Positions 32,339-39,283 of a DNA stretch of 39,283 bases are shown here, piece by piece. How positions within the stretch are numbered: the first letter of the stretch is position 1; each line of letters starts with the position of its first letter. The stretch comes from an uncultured Clostridium sp. Its GTDB lineage: Bacteria > Bacillota > Clostridia > Lachnospirales > Lachnospiraceae. The DNA lies in contig UPYT01000027.1 of NCBI GenBank assembly GCA_900538475.1, forward strand, positions 1-39,283, in the 5' to 3' direction. Below the pieces are notes generated by a model. That model was not told the origin of the DNA. It searched no databases and saw nothing but the letters and a program-made list of their open reading frames with translations. The position numbers were made by a program, and so were the translations under genes.

Positions 32339-33847
32339 GTGTCAGATTATCGTTTGGAAATGCATAATGTCGTAAAGACATTTCCAGGCGTAAAGGCGTT
32401 GGATGGTGCACAGCTTCAGCTGCGTCCGGGAACGGTACATGCTCTGATGGGAGAAAATGGTGCCGGAAAGTCCACCCTGATGAAGTGCATGTTTGGTATC
32501 TACCACATGGACGAAGGGGAAGTCATTTACGAGGGAAAAAAGGTACAGATTAAAGGGCCGCTGGATGCTCTTAACCGCGGAATCGCTATGGTTCATCAGG
32601 AGCTTCAGCCGATTCCGGAAAGAAGTATCGGAGAAAATATTTTCGTAGGACGGTATCCTACCAAAAAGATTGGTCCGATTACTGTGGTGGATCATGAAAA
32701 AATGTATGCAGATGCAGCAAAGGTGCTGGAGGAGGTTCATCTGAACTTTGATCCCAGAGCAAAACTTGGAAGTCTTTCTGTATCTCAGATGCAGCTGGTA
32801 GAAATTGCCAAGGCAGTTTCTGCAGATTGTAAAGTACTTATATTAGACGAGCCGACCTCTTCCCTGACTGCGGCAGAGGTAGAGGCGCTGTTTACAATTA
32901 TCAATGAGCTTCGCGACAAGGGCGTCAGCATGGTTTATATTAGCCATAAAATGGACGAGATCCTGCGAATCAGCGACGATGTTACTATCATGCGAGATGG
33001 TCAGTATATCGGAACTTGGGAAGCGAAAGATTTAACAACAGATTTTATTATAACGAAAATGGTAGGACGTGAGCTTTCCGACCTGTATCCGACCCGTTCC
33101 AATACACCGGGTGAGGTTGTTTTCAAGGTGGAAGACTTTACATCCATTAATCCCAAGAGTTTCCGTCATGCCAGCTTTGAGCTGCGTAAAGGCGAGATTC
33201 TTGGTGTAGCCGGTCTGGTAGGAGCCCAGCGTACAGAGCTGATGGAAGGACTCTTTGGTCTTCGCAGCCACACCACTGGTAAAATTACATATAAGGGAAA
33301 AGAGCTTGTGATTAATCAGCCGAAGGATGCCATCAATAACGGTATCGCCATGCTGACGGAGGATCGCCGGGCAACCGGTATTCTCGGAGTTCTTTCGATA
33401 GCGGATAATGTTTCCATTTCATCTCTGAATCAGTATCTGATTGGCGGAGTGATGCTGGATGATGCAAAAATTGAAAAGCTGGTTCAGGATAATGTGGCAA
33501 AGCTTTCCATTAAAACACCGTCATCTAAGACTCAGATTCAGTCTCTTTCCGGCGGTAACCAGCAGAAGGTGCTGATCAGCCGCTGGCTGGCAAATGATCC
33601 GGATGTGTTTATCATGGATGAGCCGACGCGCGGTATCGACGTAGGTGCCAAGTATGAGATTTACTGTATTATTGCTGAGATGGCAAAACAGGGTAAGAGC
33701 ATTATTATGATTTCTTCTGAAATGTCTGAACTGATTGGTATGTCTGACCGGGTTATGGTAATGTGCGACGGTCGGGTAACCGGATTTATTGACGGTGATA
33801 AGGCAAATCAGGAAAATATCATGGCGCTGGCTACCAAGTTTGAATAA
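32339..33847 (+). CDS. mglA: Sugar ABC transporter ATP-binding protein
   Basis: A 502-residue double ATPase. The first half has Walker A GENGAGKST, LSVSQMQLVEIAKAV (signature) and VLILDEPTSS (Walker B). The second half has a degenerate Walker A (GLVGAQRTELMEG), the intact signature LSGGNQQKVLISRWLA, and FIMDEPTRGIDVGAK. This unequal pair is typical of MglA/RbsA-type sugar transporters. It begins with GTG, preceded by AAAGGGGG. The permease follows 15 bases on. Confidence 0.95.
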   Translation: MSDYRLEMHNVVKTFPGVKALDGAQLQLRPGTVHALMGENGAGKSTLMKCMFGIYHMDEGEVIYEGKKVQIKGPLDALNRGIAMVHQELQPIPERSIGENIFVGRYPTKKIGPITVVDHEKMYADAAKVLEEVHLNFDPRAKLGSLSVSQMQLVEIAKAVSADCKVLILDEPTSSLTAAEVEALFTIINELRDKGVSMVYISHKMDEILRISDDVTIMRDGQYIGTWEAKDLTTDFIITKMVGRELSDLYPTRSNTPGEVVFKVEDFTSINPKSFRHASFELRKGEILGVAGLVGAQRTELMEGLFGLRSHTTGKITYKGKELVINQPKDAINNGIAMLTEDRRATGILGVLSIADNVSISSLNQYLIGGVMLDDAKIEKLVQDNVAKLSIKTPSSKTQIQSLSGGNQQKVLISRWLANDPDVFIMDEPTRGIDVGAKYEIYCIIAEMAKQGKSIIMISSEMSELIGMSDRVMVMCDGRVTGFIDGDKANQENIMALATKFE

Positions 33848-33862
33848 GAAGGAGACATTATT

Positions 33863-34846
33863 ATGCAAAAATCATTTGATATAAAAAAATTTCTGTCAAA
33901 TAATGCGATCATTATTCTGATCTGTATTCTGGCAGTTTTTACCGGAGCAGTTACAAAAAACTTTTTTACGGTAAACAACTTTAAGAACCTGGTTGTAAAC
34001 GTATCCCCGCGTTTTATCATTGCCTGCGGCGTATCCGGATGTCTGATTACCAAGGGTACCGACCTGTCAGCGGGCCGTGCAGTGGGTCTGGCAGCATGTA
34101 TTTCTGCTATGATGCTGCAGAGCATGGATTATGCGGCACGTATGTTCCCGTGGATGCCTGACATTCCGTGGCCGGTTGCCCTTATTGTTGTTATGGCAAT
34201 CATGGGTGGATTTGGTGCCATCAACGGTGTTGTTATCGCTATGCTGAAGGTTCCTCCGTTTATCACTACTCTGGGTATGCAGACAATTATTTACGGTCTC
34301 TGCTCCCTGGTTACCGATAACCAGCCGATGGGCGGATACAAGAAGAGCTACCTGAAGGTTGCAAGCGGCTCAGTAGGACCGATTCCTTATCTGCTGATTT
34401 TCGCTATTGTAATAGGTGCTTTTTTCTGGTTCTTATATAATAAGACCCGTCATGGTAAATATATGTACGCAATCGGCGGCAACGAAAGCGCTGCGCAGGT
34501 AGCAGGTGTAAACGTAACGGCTTCCCTGATTCGTATTTACGTTCTGGCTGGATGTATGTATGCTCTGGCAGGCTTCCTGGTAGGTGCAAAGGCCGGAGGC
34601 GCTTCTACTGCAACAGGTATGGGCTATGAGCTGGAGGCAATTGCTGCATGTACCATCGGCGGCGTATCTGCAAACGGTGGTGTTGGTAGTGTCGGCGGTA
34701 TTCTGGTCGGCGTACTGGTATTTGAAATCCTGAAGATCTGTCTCCAGTTTTTGGGTGTGGATCCGGCATATACCTATATTGCGCAGGGTCTTGTAATCAT
34801 CATTGCAGTTGCACTCGATCTGCGTAAATATCTCGCAAAGAAATAA
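33863..34846 (+). CDS. mglC: Sugar ABC transporter permease
   Basis: A 327-residue integral membrane protein, with about eight hydrophobic segments. The family marks are GCLITKGTDLSAGRAVGLAACI, FGAINGVVIAMLKVPPFITTLGMQTIIYGL, YAIGGNESAAQVAGVNV and AGGASTATGMGYELEAIAACTIGG, close to the MglC/RbsC signature. It forms the channel with the MglA ATPase. GGAGA lies 7-8 bases before the ATG. Confidence 0.95.
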   Translation: MQKSFDIKKFLSNNAIIILICILAVFTGAVTKNFFTVNNFKNLVVNVSPRFIIACGVSGCLITKGTDLSAGRAVGLAACISAMMLQSMDYAARMFPWMPDIPWPVALIVVMAIMGGFGAINGVVIAMLKVPPFITTLGMQTIIYGLCSLVTDNQPMGGYKKSYLKVASGSVGPIPYLLIFAIVIGAFFWFLYNKTRHGKYMYAIGGNESAAQVAGVNVTASLIRIYVLAGCMYALAGFLVGAKAGGASTATGMGYELEAIAACTIGGVSANGGVGSVGGILVGVLVFEILKICLQFLGVDPAYTYIAQGLVIIIAVALDLRKYLAKK

Positions 34847-34867
34847 TAGACTGGTGTGATTGACAGA

Positions 34868-35083
34868 ATGGAAGAAAATTTACAGAAAAAAATAGAGACT
34901 ATATCTCAGGCAGATACGGTCTCTGATAAAGAAGCTGTCCTGGAAGAACCACCTCGGCAAGTAAACAAATTGTATGAGAATTTTCGCCATATACCCTTGA
35001 ACTATCTGGATAGTTTTATTGCCGGATGTATCGTTCTTCTGATTTTGGTTGTGGTGATTGGTATTTTTCAGGCAGTGAACTAA
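34868..35083 (+). CDS. Small single-span membrane protein, mgl-linked
   Basis: A 71-residue protein with a charged, helical N-terminal half (EENLQKKIETISQADTVSDK...) and one membrane span (residues 49-69, ending the protein). I do not recognise it. It lies 21 bases after mglC and before the operon terminator, so it is made with the transporter. No strong ribosome site is seen before the ATG at 34868; a GTG at 34856 is an alternative. A role as an accessory or regulator of the transporter is only a guess from position. Confidence 0.6.
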   Translation: MEENLQKKIETISQADTVSDKEAVLEEPPRQVNKLYENFRHIPLNYLDSFIAGCIVLLILVVVIGIFQAVN

Positions 35084-35084
35084 G

Positions 35085-35119
35085 AACCCCCCCGGACGTT
35101 CAGCGCTTCCGGGGGTTTT
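35085..35119 (+). terminator. Intrinsic terminator of the mgl operon
   Basis: AACCCCC...CGG (35085-35095) pairs with CCGGGGGTT (35109-35117), loop about 13 bases, followed by TTTTC. The CYTH gene on the opposite strand ends within it, so it may serve both directions. Confidence 0.85.
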
Positions 35120-35561
35120 CTTTGCTTAACCTGCTGTTCTGGTATTCTCCGGAAAAGGTGACATCGCGGCCAAACCATGAGGGCGGGATAAAGGCTTCGG
35201 CCTCCTCCACAGAGGAAAATTCCACCTCAGCCAGCATAAGTCCCTCATATGTGCCAGAGAACACATCCAGTTCAACCTGCAGTGCGCTTCCTTCCAGCTG
35301 CCTTTTGTAGCGTTTTTTCGTCAGAATGATGCCGTCGGCCTTAGAAATCAGGTGATGATAGGCTGCTTCATTCAGGGGAAGGTTGTACTCCTCCCGGGCA
35401 AGAAGTCCTTTGGATTTGTAGGTCATATAGTATTTATCGCCGTCTCTTCGCACCCGTACCACAGGATCCGTGCAGAGATAAGCCTGCTCGATGGAGCGGC
35501 AGTCCCAGGACAGATAATCCTCTGGAGGTGCAGATACCAGGTATTTCCGTTCAATTTCCAA
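35100..35561 (-). CDS. CYTH-domain protein
   Basis: A 153-residue protein with the CYTH fold, which binds triphosphate (as in thiamine triphosphatases and class IV adenylate cyclases). The opening EIERKYLV, the family's E-x-E-x-K, is followed by VVRVRRDGDKYYMTYKSKG, LTKKRYKR and VELDVFSGTYEGLMLAEVEF. I chose the TTG start at 35561 because GGAGGG lies just upstream on this strand and the protein then begins M-E-I-E-R-K, the usual start. Longer ATG starts add unrelated residues. Its substrate is unknown. Confidence 0.85.
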   Translation of the reverse strand: MEIERKYLVSAPPEDYLSWDCRSIEQAYLCTDPVVRVRRDGDKYYMTYKSKGLLAREEYNLPLNEAAYHHLISKADGIILTKKRYKRQLEGSALQVELDVFSGTYEGLMLAEVEFSSVEEAEAFIPPSWFGRDVTFSGEYQNSRLSKENPRKR

Positions 35562-35594
35562 AAATAATCCCTCCATTTGCTTTGATGATACCAG

Positions 35595-35623
35595 ATTATA
35601 GCGGAAATAAGGCAAAAAAGAAA
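35595..35623 (-). promoter_or_regulatory. Probable promoter of the CYTH gene
   Basis: On the minus strand a perfect TATAAT (35600-35595) lies about 34 bases before the chosen start. The -35 region (TTTCTT, 35623-35618) is a poor match at 17 bases, so strength is uncertain. Confidence 0.45.
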
Positions 35624-35716
35624 GGGATTGGAGGCTAAAATGTATTTTTTCGGTCAAAAGTCAGGAAAAATACTGGAATTATACGAAAAATAGGACTGGT
35701 AATTAAGAAAAGACTA

Positions 35717-35725
35717 TGATATAAT
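35717..35725 (+). promoter_or_regulatory. Extended -10 promoter of tig
   Basis: TG-A-TATAAT (35717-35725) is an extended -10 with no good -35, about 63 bases upstream of the trigger factor start. A half CtsR-like GGTCAAA (35652-35658) lies further upstream but lacks its partner. Confidence 0.6.
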
Positions 35726-35788
35726 GCTATCTTGAAGTGTGGCGCCCTGCCGTGACGACCATACATAGATGTAAGGAGGAAACTTGAA

Positions 35789-37075
35789 ATGAGTTTACAA
35801 GTAGAAAAGTTAGAAAAGAACATGGCGAAATTGACCGTAGAAGTACCGGCAGAGCAGTTCGAGGCAGCTCTTAAAACTTCTTTCCAGAAGAATAAGAACA
35901 AGTTCAGCATTCCTGGCTTCCGTAAGGGAAAAGCTCCCCAGGCAATGGTTGAGAAGATGTATGGTGTCGGTGTTCTTTACGATGACGCAATTGATACACT
36001 GTTAGATTCCACCTACGCAGACGCTGTCAAGGAGAGCGGACTGGAGATCGTTTCCAGACCGGAGATCGGCATTGAGCAGATTGAGAAAGGCAAGACCTTT
36101 ATTTACACAGCACTGGTAGCAGTAAAGCCGGAAGTAACTCTGGGCGAGTACAAGGGTGTTGAAGTGGAAAAGGCAAAACCGGAAGTAACCGATGCTGACG
36201 TTGAGGCTGAGTTAAAGAAGGTTCAGGATCAGAACTCCAGAATGGTAAACGTTGAGGATCGTGCAGTTGAGAACGGAGACCATACTGTGATTGACTTTGA
36301 GGGCTTTGTAGACGGACAGCCTTTCGAAGGCGGCAAGTCTGAGGCTTATCCGCTGGTAATCGGCTCTCACTCCTTCATTGATACCTTTGAAGAGCAGCTG
36401 ATTGGCAAGAATATCGGTGATGAAGTAGAAGTGAACGTAACCTTCCCGGCTGAGTATCATGCAGCAGAGCTGGCAGGAAAGCCGGCTGTATTTAAGGTAA
36501 AGATCCACGAGATCAAGACTAAGGAGCTGCCGGAGCTGAACGATGAGTTCGCAGGTGAGGTTTCTGAGTTTGAGACCATGGATGAATATAAATCCGATAT
36601 CCGGGCAAAGCTTGCAGAGACAAAGCAGCAGCAGGCTACTACTGAGAACGAGAACAACGTAGTAGAGAAGGTTGTTGAGAATGCTTCTATGGAGATTCCG
36701 GATGCAATGATCGACGAGCAGGTTCGCGAGATGATCAATGACTATGCACGCAGAATGCAGAGCCAGGGTATTTCTCTGGAGCAGTATATGCAGTTCACCG
36801 GCATGACCATCGAGAAGCTGCAGGAGCAGTCCCGTCCGCAGGCTGAAAAGAGAATCCGTACCCGTCTGGTTCTGGAGGCTGTTGTTGCAGCTGAGAACAT
36901 TCAGGTATCTGATGAGGCTGTAGACGCTGAGATCGCTAAGATGGCAGAGACCTACAAGATGGAAGCTGACAAGGTAAGAAGCATTATGGGCGAAGCCGGT
37001 ATCGCTCAGATGAAAGAGGATATGGCTGTTCAGGAGGCAGTAGACTTCCTGGTAGCAGAGGCTAATCTGATTTAA
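35789..37075 (+). CDS. tig: Trigger factor
   Basis: A 428-residue ribosome-associated chaperone and peptidyl-prolyl isomerase. The ribosome-docking loop is GFRKGKAP (residues 43-50). The FKBP-type domain follows in the middle (NGDHTVIDFEGFVDGQPFEGGKSEAYPLVIGS, then VTFPAEYHAAELAGKPAVFKV). The helical C-terminal part makes the chaperone cradle. The length is normal. It precedes clpP and clpX, the usual order in bacteria. AAGGAGG lies upstream of the ATG. Confidence 0.96.
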   Translation: MSLQVEKLEKNMAKLTVEVPAEQFEAALKTSFQKNKNKFSIPGFRKGKAPQAMVEKMYGVGVLYDDAIDTLLDSTYADAVKESGLEIVSRPEIGIEQIEKGKTFIYTALVAVKPEVTLGEYKGVEVEKAKPEVTDADVEAELKKVQDQNSRMVNVEDRAVENGDHTVIDFEGFVDGQPFEGGKSEAYPLVIGSHSFIDTFEEQLIGKNIGDEVEVNVTFPAEYHAAELAGKPAVFKVKIHEIKTKELPELNDEFAGEVSEFETMDEYKSDIRAKLAETKQQQATTENENNVVEKVVENASMEIPDAMIDEQVREMINDYARRMQSQGISLEQYMQFTGMTIEKLQEQSRPQAEKRIRTRLVLEAVVAAENIQVSDEAVDAEIAKMAETYKMEADKVRSIMGEAGIAQMKEDMAVQEAVDFLVAEANLI

Positions 37076-37100
37076 TTAAGATATTTCAAAAGACAGAGGC

Positions 37101-37125
37101 GGGTTTCCGGTACAGCCGGGAACCT
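37101..37125 (+). terminator. Hairpin after tig, possible weak terminator
   Basis: GGTTTCCGG (37102-37110) pairs with CCGGGAACC (37116-37124), with one G-T pair and loop TACAG. The next T run (ATTTTT) is some 16 bases further on, so termination is uncertain. Confidence 0.4.
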
Positions 37126-37149
37126 GTATCTGTATCAGGATTTTTGTAT

Positions 37150-37193
37150 CATAGGACGCACGTTCCTATGAAGCAGGGACGCTCCGCGAGGAT
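37150..37193 (+). repeat. Intergenic repeat unit, copy 1
   Basis: CATAGGA (37150-37156) and TCCTATG (37164-37170) form a hairpin. Eight bases later comes ACGCTCCGCGAGGAT (37179-37193), which is repeated exactly at 39230-39244, where it again follows a hairpin. It lies in the tig-clpP gap (37076-37253), which holds no other feature that I see. Confidence 0.6.
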
Positions 37194-37253
37194 GCGCCGA
37201 AGCATATTCTTTTTCACGGAATTTGCAGAAAGAAAGAACAGGAGGATTTGACC

Positions 37254-37835
37254 ATGGCATTAGTACCTTATGTGATTGAGTCAACCAGCAGAGGAGAACG
37301 TTCTTACGATATTTATTCCCGTTTATTAAAAGAGAGAATTATTTTCCTTGGAGAAGAAGTCAATGATGTTTCTGCCAGCCTGGTAGTTGCACAGCTTCTG
37401 TTCCTGGAGTCTGAGGATCCAGGCAAGGATATTAACTTATATATTAACAGCCCCGGCGGCTCTGTAACAGCCGGCATGGCGATTTACGATACCATGAACT
37501 ACATTAAGTGCGATGTGTCTACGGTCTGCATCGGCATGGCTGCCAGCATGGGAGCATTTCTTCTGGCAGGCGGTGCAAAGGGCAAGCGTTTTGCTCTCCC
37601 CAATGCAGAGGTGATGATTCACCAGCCGTCCGGCGGCGCACAGGGTCAGGCTACAGAGATTCAGATTGTAGCTGAAAAAATCCTGCAGACCAGAAAAAAA
37701 TTAAATGAGATTCTGGCTGCCAACACCGGTCAGCCCTACGAGGTAATCTGCCGCGACACAGAGCGGGACAACTACATGACTGCCGAGGAGGCCATGAAGT
37801 ATGGTTTGATTGACCGGGTGATTGAAAAACACTAG
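37254..37835 (+). CDS. clpP: ATP-dependent Clp protease proteolytic subunit
   Basis: A 193-residue serine protease that forms the two-ring barrel. The catalytic serine is S98 in GMAASMGAF, the histidine H123 in MIHQPSGG and the aspartate near D172 in [10 protein letters not shown]. The N-terminal segment [10 protein letters not shown] is typical. I chose the ATG at 37254 with GGAGG at 37241-37245; a TTG 6 bases earlier is less likely. clpX follows 22 bases on, and its product feeds substrates to ClpP. Confidence 0.97.
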   Translation: MALVPYVIESTSRGERSYDIYSRLLKERIIFLGEEVNDVSASLVVAQLLFLESEDPGKDINLYINSPGGSVTAGMAIYDTMNYIKCDVSTVCIGMAASMGAFLLAGGAKGKRFALPNAEVMIHQPSGGAQGQATEIQIVAEKILQTRKKLNEILAANTGQPYEVICRDTERDNYMTAEEAMKYGLIDRVIEKH

Positions 37836-37857
37836 GAAAGGATAGAGGTGTGCCAAT

Positions 37858-39153
37858 ATGCCGAACAGACCTGAGGACAGAGTCAGATGTTCTTTTTGCG
37901 GAAAATCTCAGGAACAGGTAAAAAAGCTGATTGCAGGGAACAACAATGTATTTATCTGCGATGAGTGCATTGACCTTTGTGCAGAGATTCTGGAAGAGGA
38001 AATGGATGAAAATGATGAGGTGGATCTGGGGGATATCAACCTTCTCAAGCCCAAGGAGATCAAAGCCTTTCTTGATGAATACGTAATTGGCCAGGATGCG
38101 GCGAAGAAAGCCCTTTCTGTAGCTGTTTACAATCACTACAAGCGGATTACTTCCGCAAGAGACATGGAAGTGGATATCCAAAAGAGCAATATCCTGCTGT
38201 TAGGACCCACTGGTTCCGGAAAAACCTACCTGGCACAGACTCTGGCAAAGGTTCTCAATGTTCCTTTTGCCATTGCAGATGCTACGGCCCTGACAGAGGC
38301 TGGATATGTAGGCGAGGACGTGGAAAATATTCTTCTGAAGCTGATTCAGGCAGCGGACGGGGATATTCACCGTGCGGAGTACGGGATTATTTATATTGAC
38401 GAGATTGATAAGATTACGAAAAAATCCGAAAATGTATCCATTACAAGAGACGTATCCGGAGAAGGCGTACAGCAGGCTCTTTTAAAGATTCTGGAGGGAA
38501 CTGTTGCCAGCGTTCCGCCCCAGGGAGGTAGAAAGCATCCCCATCAGGAGCTTTTGCAGATTGATACTACCAATATTCTCTTTATTTGCGGAGGCGCCTT
38601 TGACGGACTGGAAAAGATCGTAGAAAGCCGGCTCAGTGCAGGCTCTATTGGCTTCAACGCAGAAGTGGTAGATAAAAATAAGGCAGATATTGACGAGCTT
38701 TTAAAGCAGGCTGAACCGCAGGATTTGGTAAAATTTGGTCTGATTCCGGAATTTATCGGTCGTGTTCCGGTAGTGGTTTCTCTGGAGCTGCTGGATGAGG
38801 ATGCTTTGGTGCAGATTTTGTCTGAGCCGAAGAATGCTCTGACCAAGCAGTATCAGAAGCTGTTTGAGTTAGACGACGTAAAGCTGGAATTTACCCGGGA
38901 CGCCCTGGCAGAGGTTGCAAAGCAGGCGGTTGCCAGAAAGACCGGAGCCAGAGGCCTTCGCTCCATTCTGGAGTCTGTGATGATGGAACTGATGTATGAG
39001 GTTCCGTCCAATAACAATATTGGTATTTGTACCATTACCCGTCAGGTGGTCGATGGAACTGGAGAGCCGGAGCTGGTGTACCGTGATACGGCTGTGCCGC
39101 ATAAGACACTCTCCCAGAGACTGAAAAAGGATAAGACAGGCGAGATTGCCTGA
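37858..39153 (+). CDS. clpX: ATP-dependent Clp protease ATP-binding subunit ClpX
   Basis: A 431-residue AAA+ unfoldase. The N-terminal zinc domain has four cysteines (C11, C14, C34, C37). The Walker A loop GPTGSGKT spans 116-123. Walker B is [10 protein letters not shown], the pore loop is GYVG, and [14 protein letters not shown] and [11 protein letters not shown] are the sensor-2-side marks. IGF (in AGSIGFNAE) is the ClpP-docking loop, so it should act with the ClpP upstream. It is full length. A terminator follows. Confidence 0.97.
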   Translation: MPNRPEDRVRCSFCGKSQEQVKKLIAGNNNVFICDECIDLCAEILEEEMDENDEVDLGDINLLKPKEIKAFLDEYVIGQDAAKKALSVAVYNHYKRITSARDMEVDIQKSNILLLGPTGSGKTYLAQTLAKVLNVPFAIADATALTEAGYVGEDVENILLKLIQAADGDIHRAEYGIIYIDEIDKITKKSENVSITRDVSGEGVQQALLKILEGTVASVPPQGGRKHPHQELLQIDTTNILFICGGAFDGLEKIVESRLSAGSIGFNAEVVDKNKADIDELLKQAEPQDLVKFGLIPEFIGRVPVVVSLELLDEDALVQILSEPKNALTKQYQKLFELDDVKLEFTRDALAEVAKQAVARKTGARGLRSILESVMMELMYEVPSNNNIGICTITRQVVDGTGEPELVYRDTAVPHKTLSQRLKKDKTGEIA

Positions 39154-39165
39154 GAAACAATGGAG

Positions 39166-39191
39166 AAATGGGGGCGTAATGCTCCCATTTT
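39166..39191 (+). terminator. Intrinsic terminator after clpX
   Basis: AAATGGGGGC (39166-39175) pairs with GCTCCCATTT (39181-39190), with one G-T pair and a GTAAT loop, and ends in a T run of four. Confidence 0.75.
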
Positions 39192-39192
39192 G

Positions 39193-39244
39193 TGTTATGT
39201 CACAGGAAATTGCGCCCTGTGACATAACAACGCTCCGCGAGGAT
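39193..39244 (+). repeat. Intergenic repeat unit, copy 2
   Basis: A perfect 14-pair hairpin (TGTTATGTCACAGG, 39193-39206, with its complement at 39216-39229) is followed directly by ACGCTCCGCGAGGAT (39230-39244), the same 15 bases seen at 37179-37193. The bases to the window end include a small GTCGC/GCGAC hairpin and no gene. Confidence 0.6.
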
Positions 39245-39283
39245 CGCCATGCGGCGGAAGAGAATTTTGTCGCAGAAGCGACC

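Noticed and set aside
35652..35668. A CtsR operator upstream of tig
   Set aside because: Only one GGTCAAA half-site is seen; the second heptad and spacing do not fit the tandem consensus.
1..39283. CRISPR arrays, tRNA or rRNA genes, transposases and phage genes
   Set aside because: Looked for; no regularly spaced repeats, cloverleaf or T-loop sequences, or recognisable transposase or phage proteins were found.

Overview
The window looks like the chromosome of a spore-forming, anaerobic member of the Firmicutes, most likely in the Lachnospiraceae. This rests on mid-range base composition, strong GGAGG ribosome sites, the BaiN-type flavoprotein/cmk/ispH/rpsA gene order, a YesM/YesN sensor pair beside an mgl-type sugar transporter, an anaerobic-type (Cbi) cobalamin operon and an alpha/beta-type spore protein. 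The species cannot be named from sequence alone. I see no phage, IS element, tRNA, rRNA or CRISPR array.

Region 1 (1-9025): a secreted glycosidase-like DUF5722 protein, a GNAT acetyltransferase, aspartate kinase with its own strong promoter, a lipoprotein with a degraded M28 aminopeptidase fold that overlaps a tandem-domain PPK2 (polyphosphate:AMP phosphotransferase), and a BaiN/HI0933 flavoprotein. Region 2 (9137-12614): cmk, ispH and rpsA, coupled by overlaps, with a likely rpsA promoter inside ispH. A strong terminator follows, then the 3' remnant of an L-cysteine desulfidase (cyuA/UPF0597) gene. Region 3 (12644-15501): a PadR repressor whose promoter carries two AT-rich palindromes, then a HAAS/DUF1700 membrane protein, a DUF4097 protein and a PspC protein, an envelope-type module. 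A small alpha/beta-type spore protein follows.

Region 4 (15528-25431): a compact nine-gene cobalamin operon, cbiD-cbiG-cbiJE-cbiTA-cobU-cobS-(second cobU-like)-cbiB-cobD. It includes two gene fusions and two dissimilar CobU-family genes, and its promoter lies so close to cbiD that there is no room for a cobalamin riboswitch. It covers only part of the pathway. The precorrin-2/3/4/8 steps (CbiL, CbiH, CbiF, CbiC), cobalt insertion and CbiP are not here.

Region 5 (25452-35083): an AraC-type response regulator, a YesM-type histidine kinase, a membrane-anchored sugar-binding-like protein overlapping the kinase gene, a lipoprotein sugar-binding protein, and then under a separate promoter mglB, mglA, mglC and a 71-residue single-span membrane protein. 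The layout suggests a sensor complex controlling galactose/glucose-type sugar uptake. Region 6 (35100-39283): a CYTH-domain protein on the minus strand, then tig, clpP and clpX. A 15-base sequence, each time just after a hairpin, occurs upstream of clpP and again downstream of clpX.
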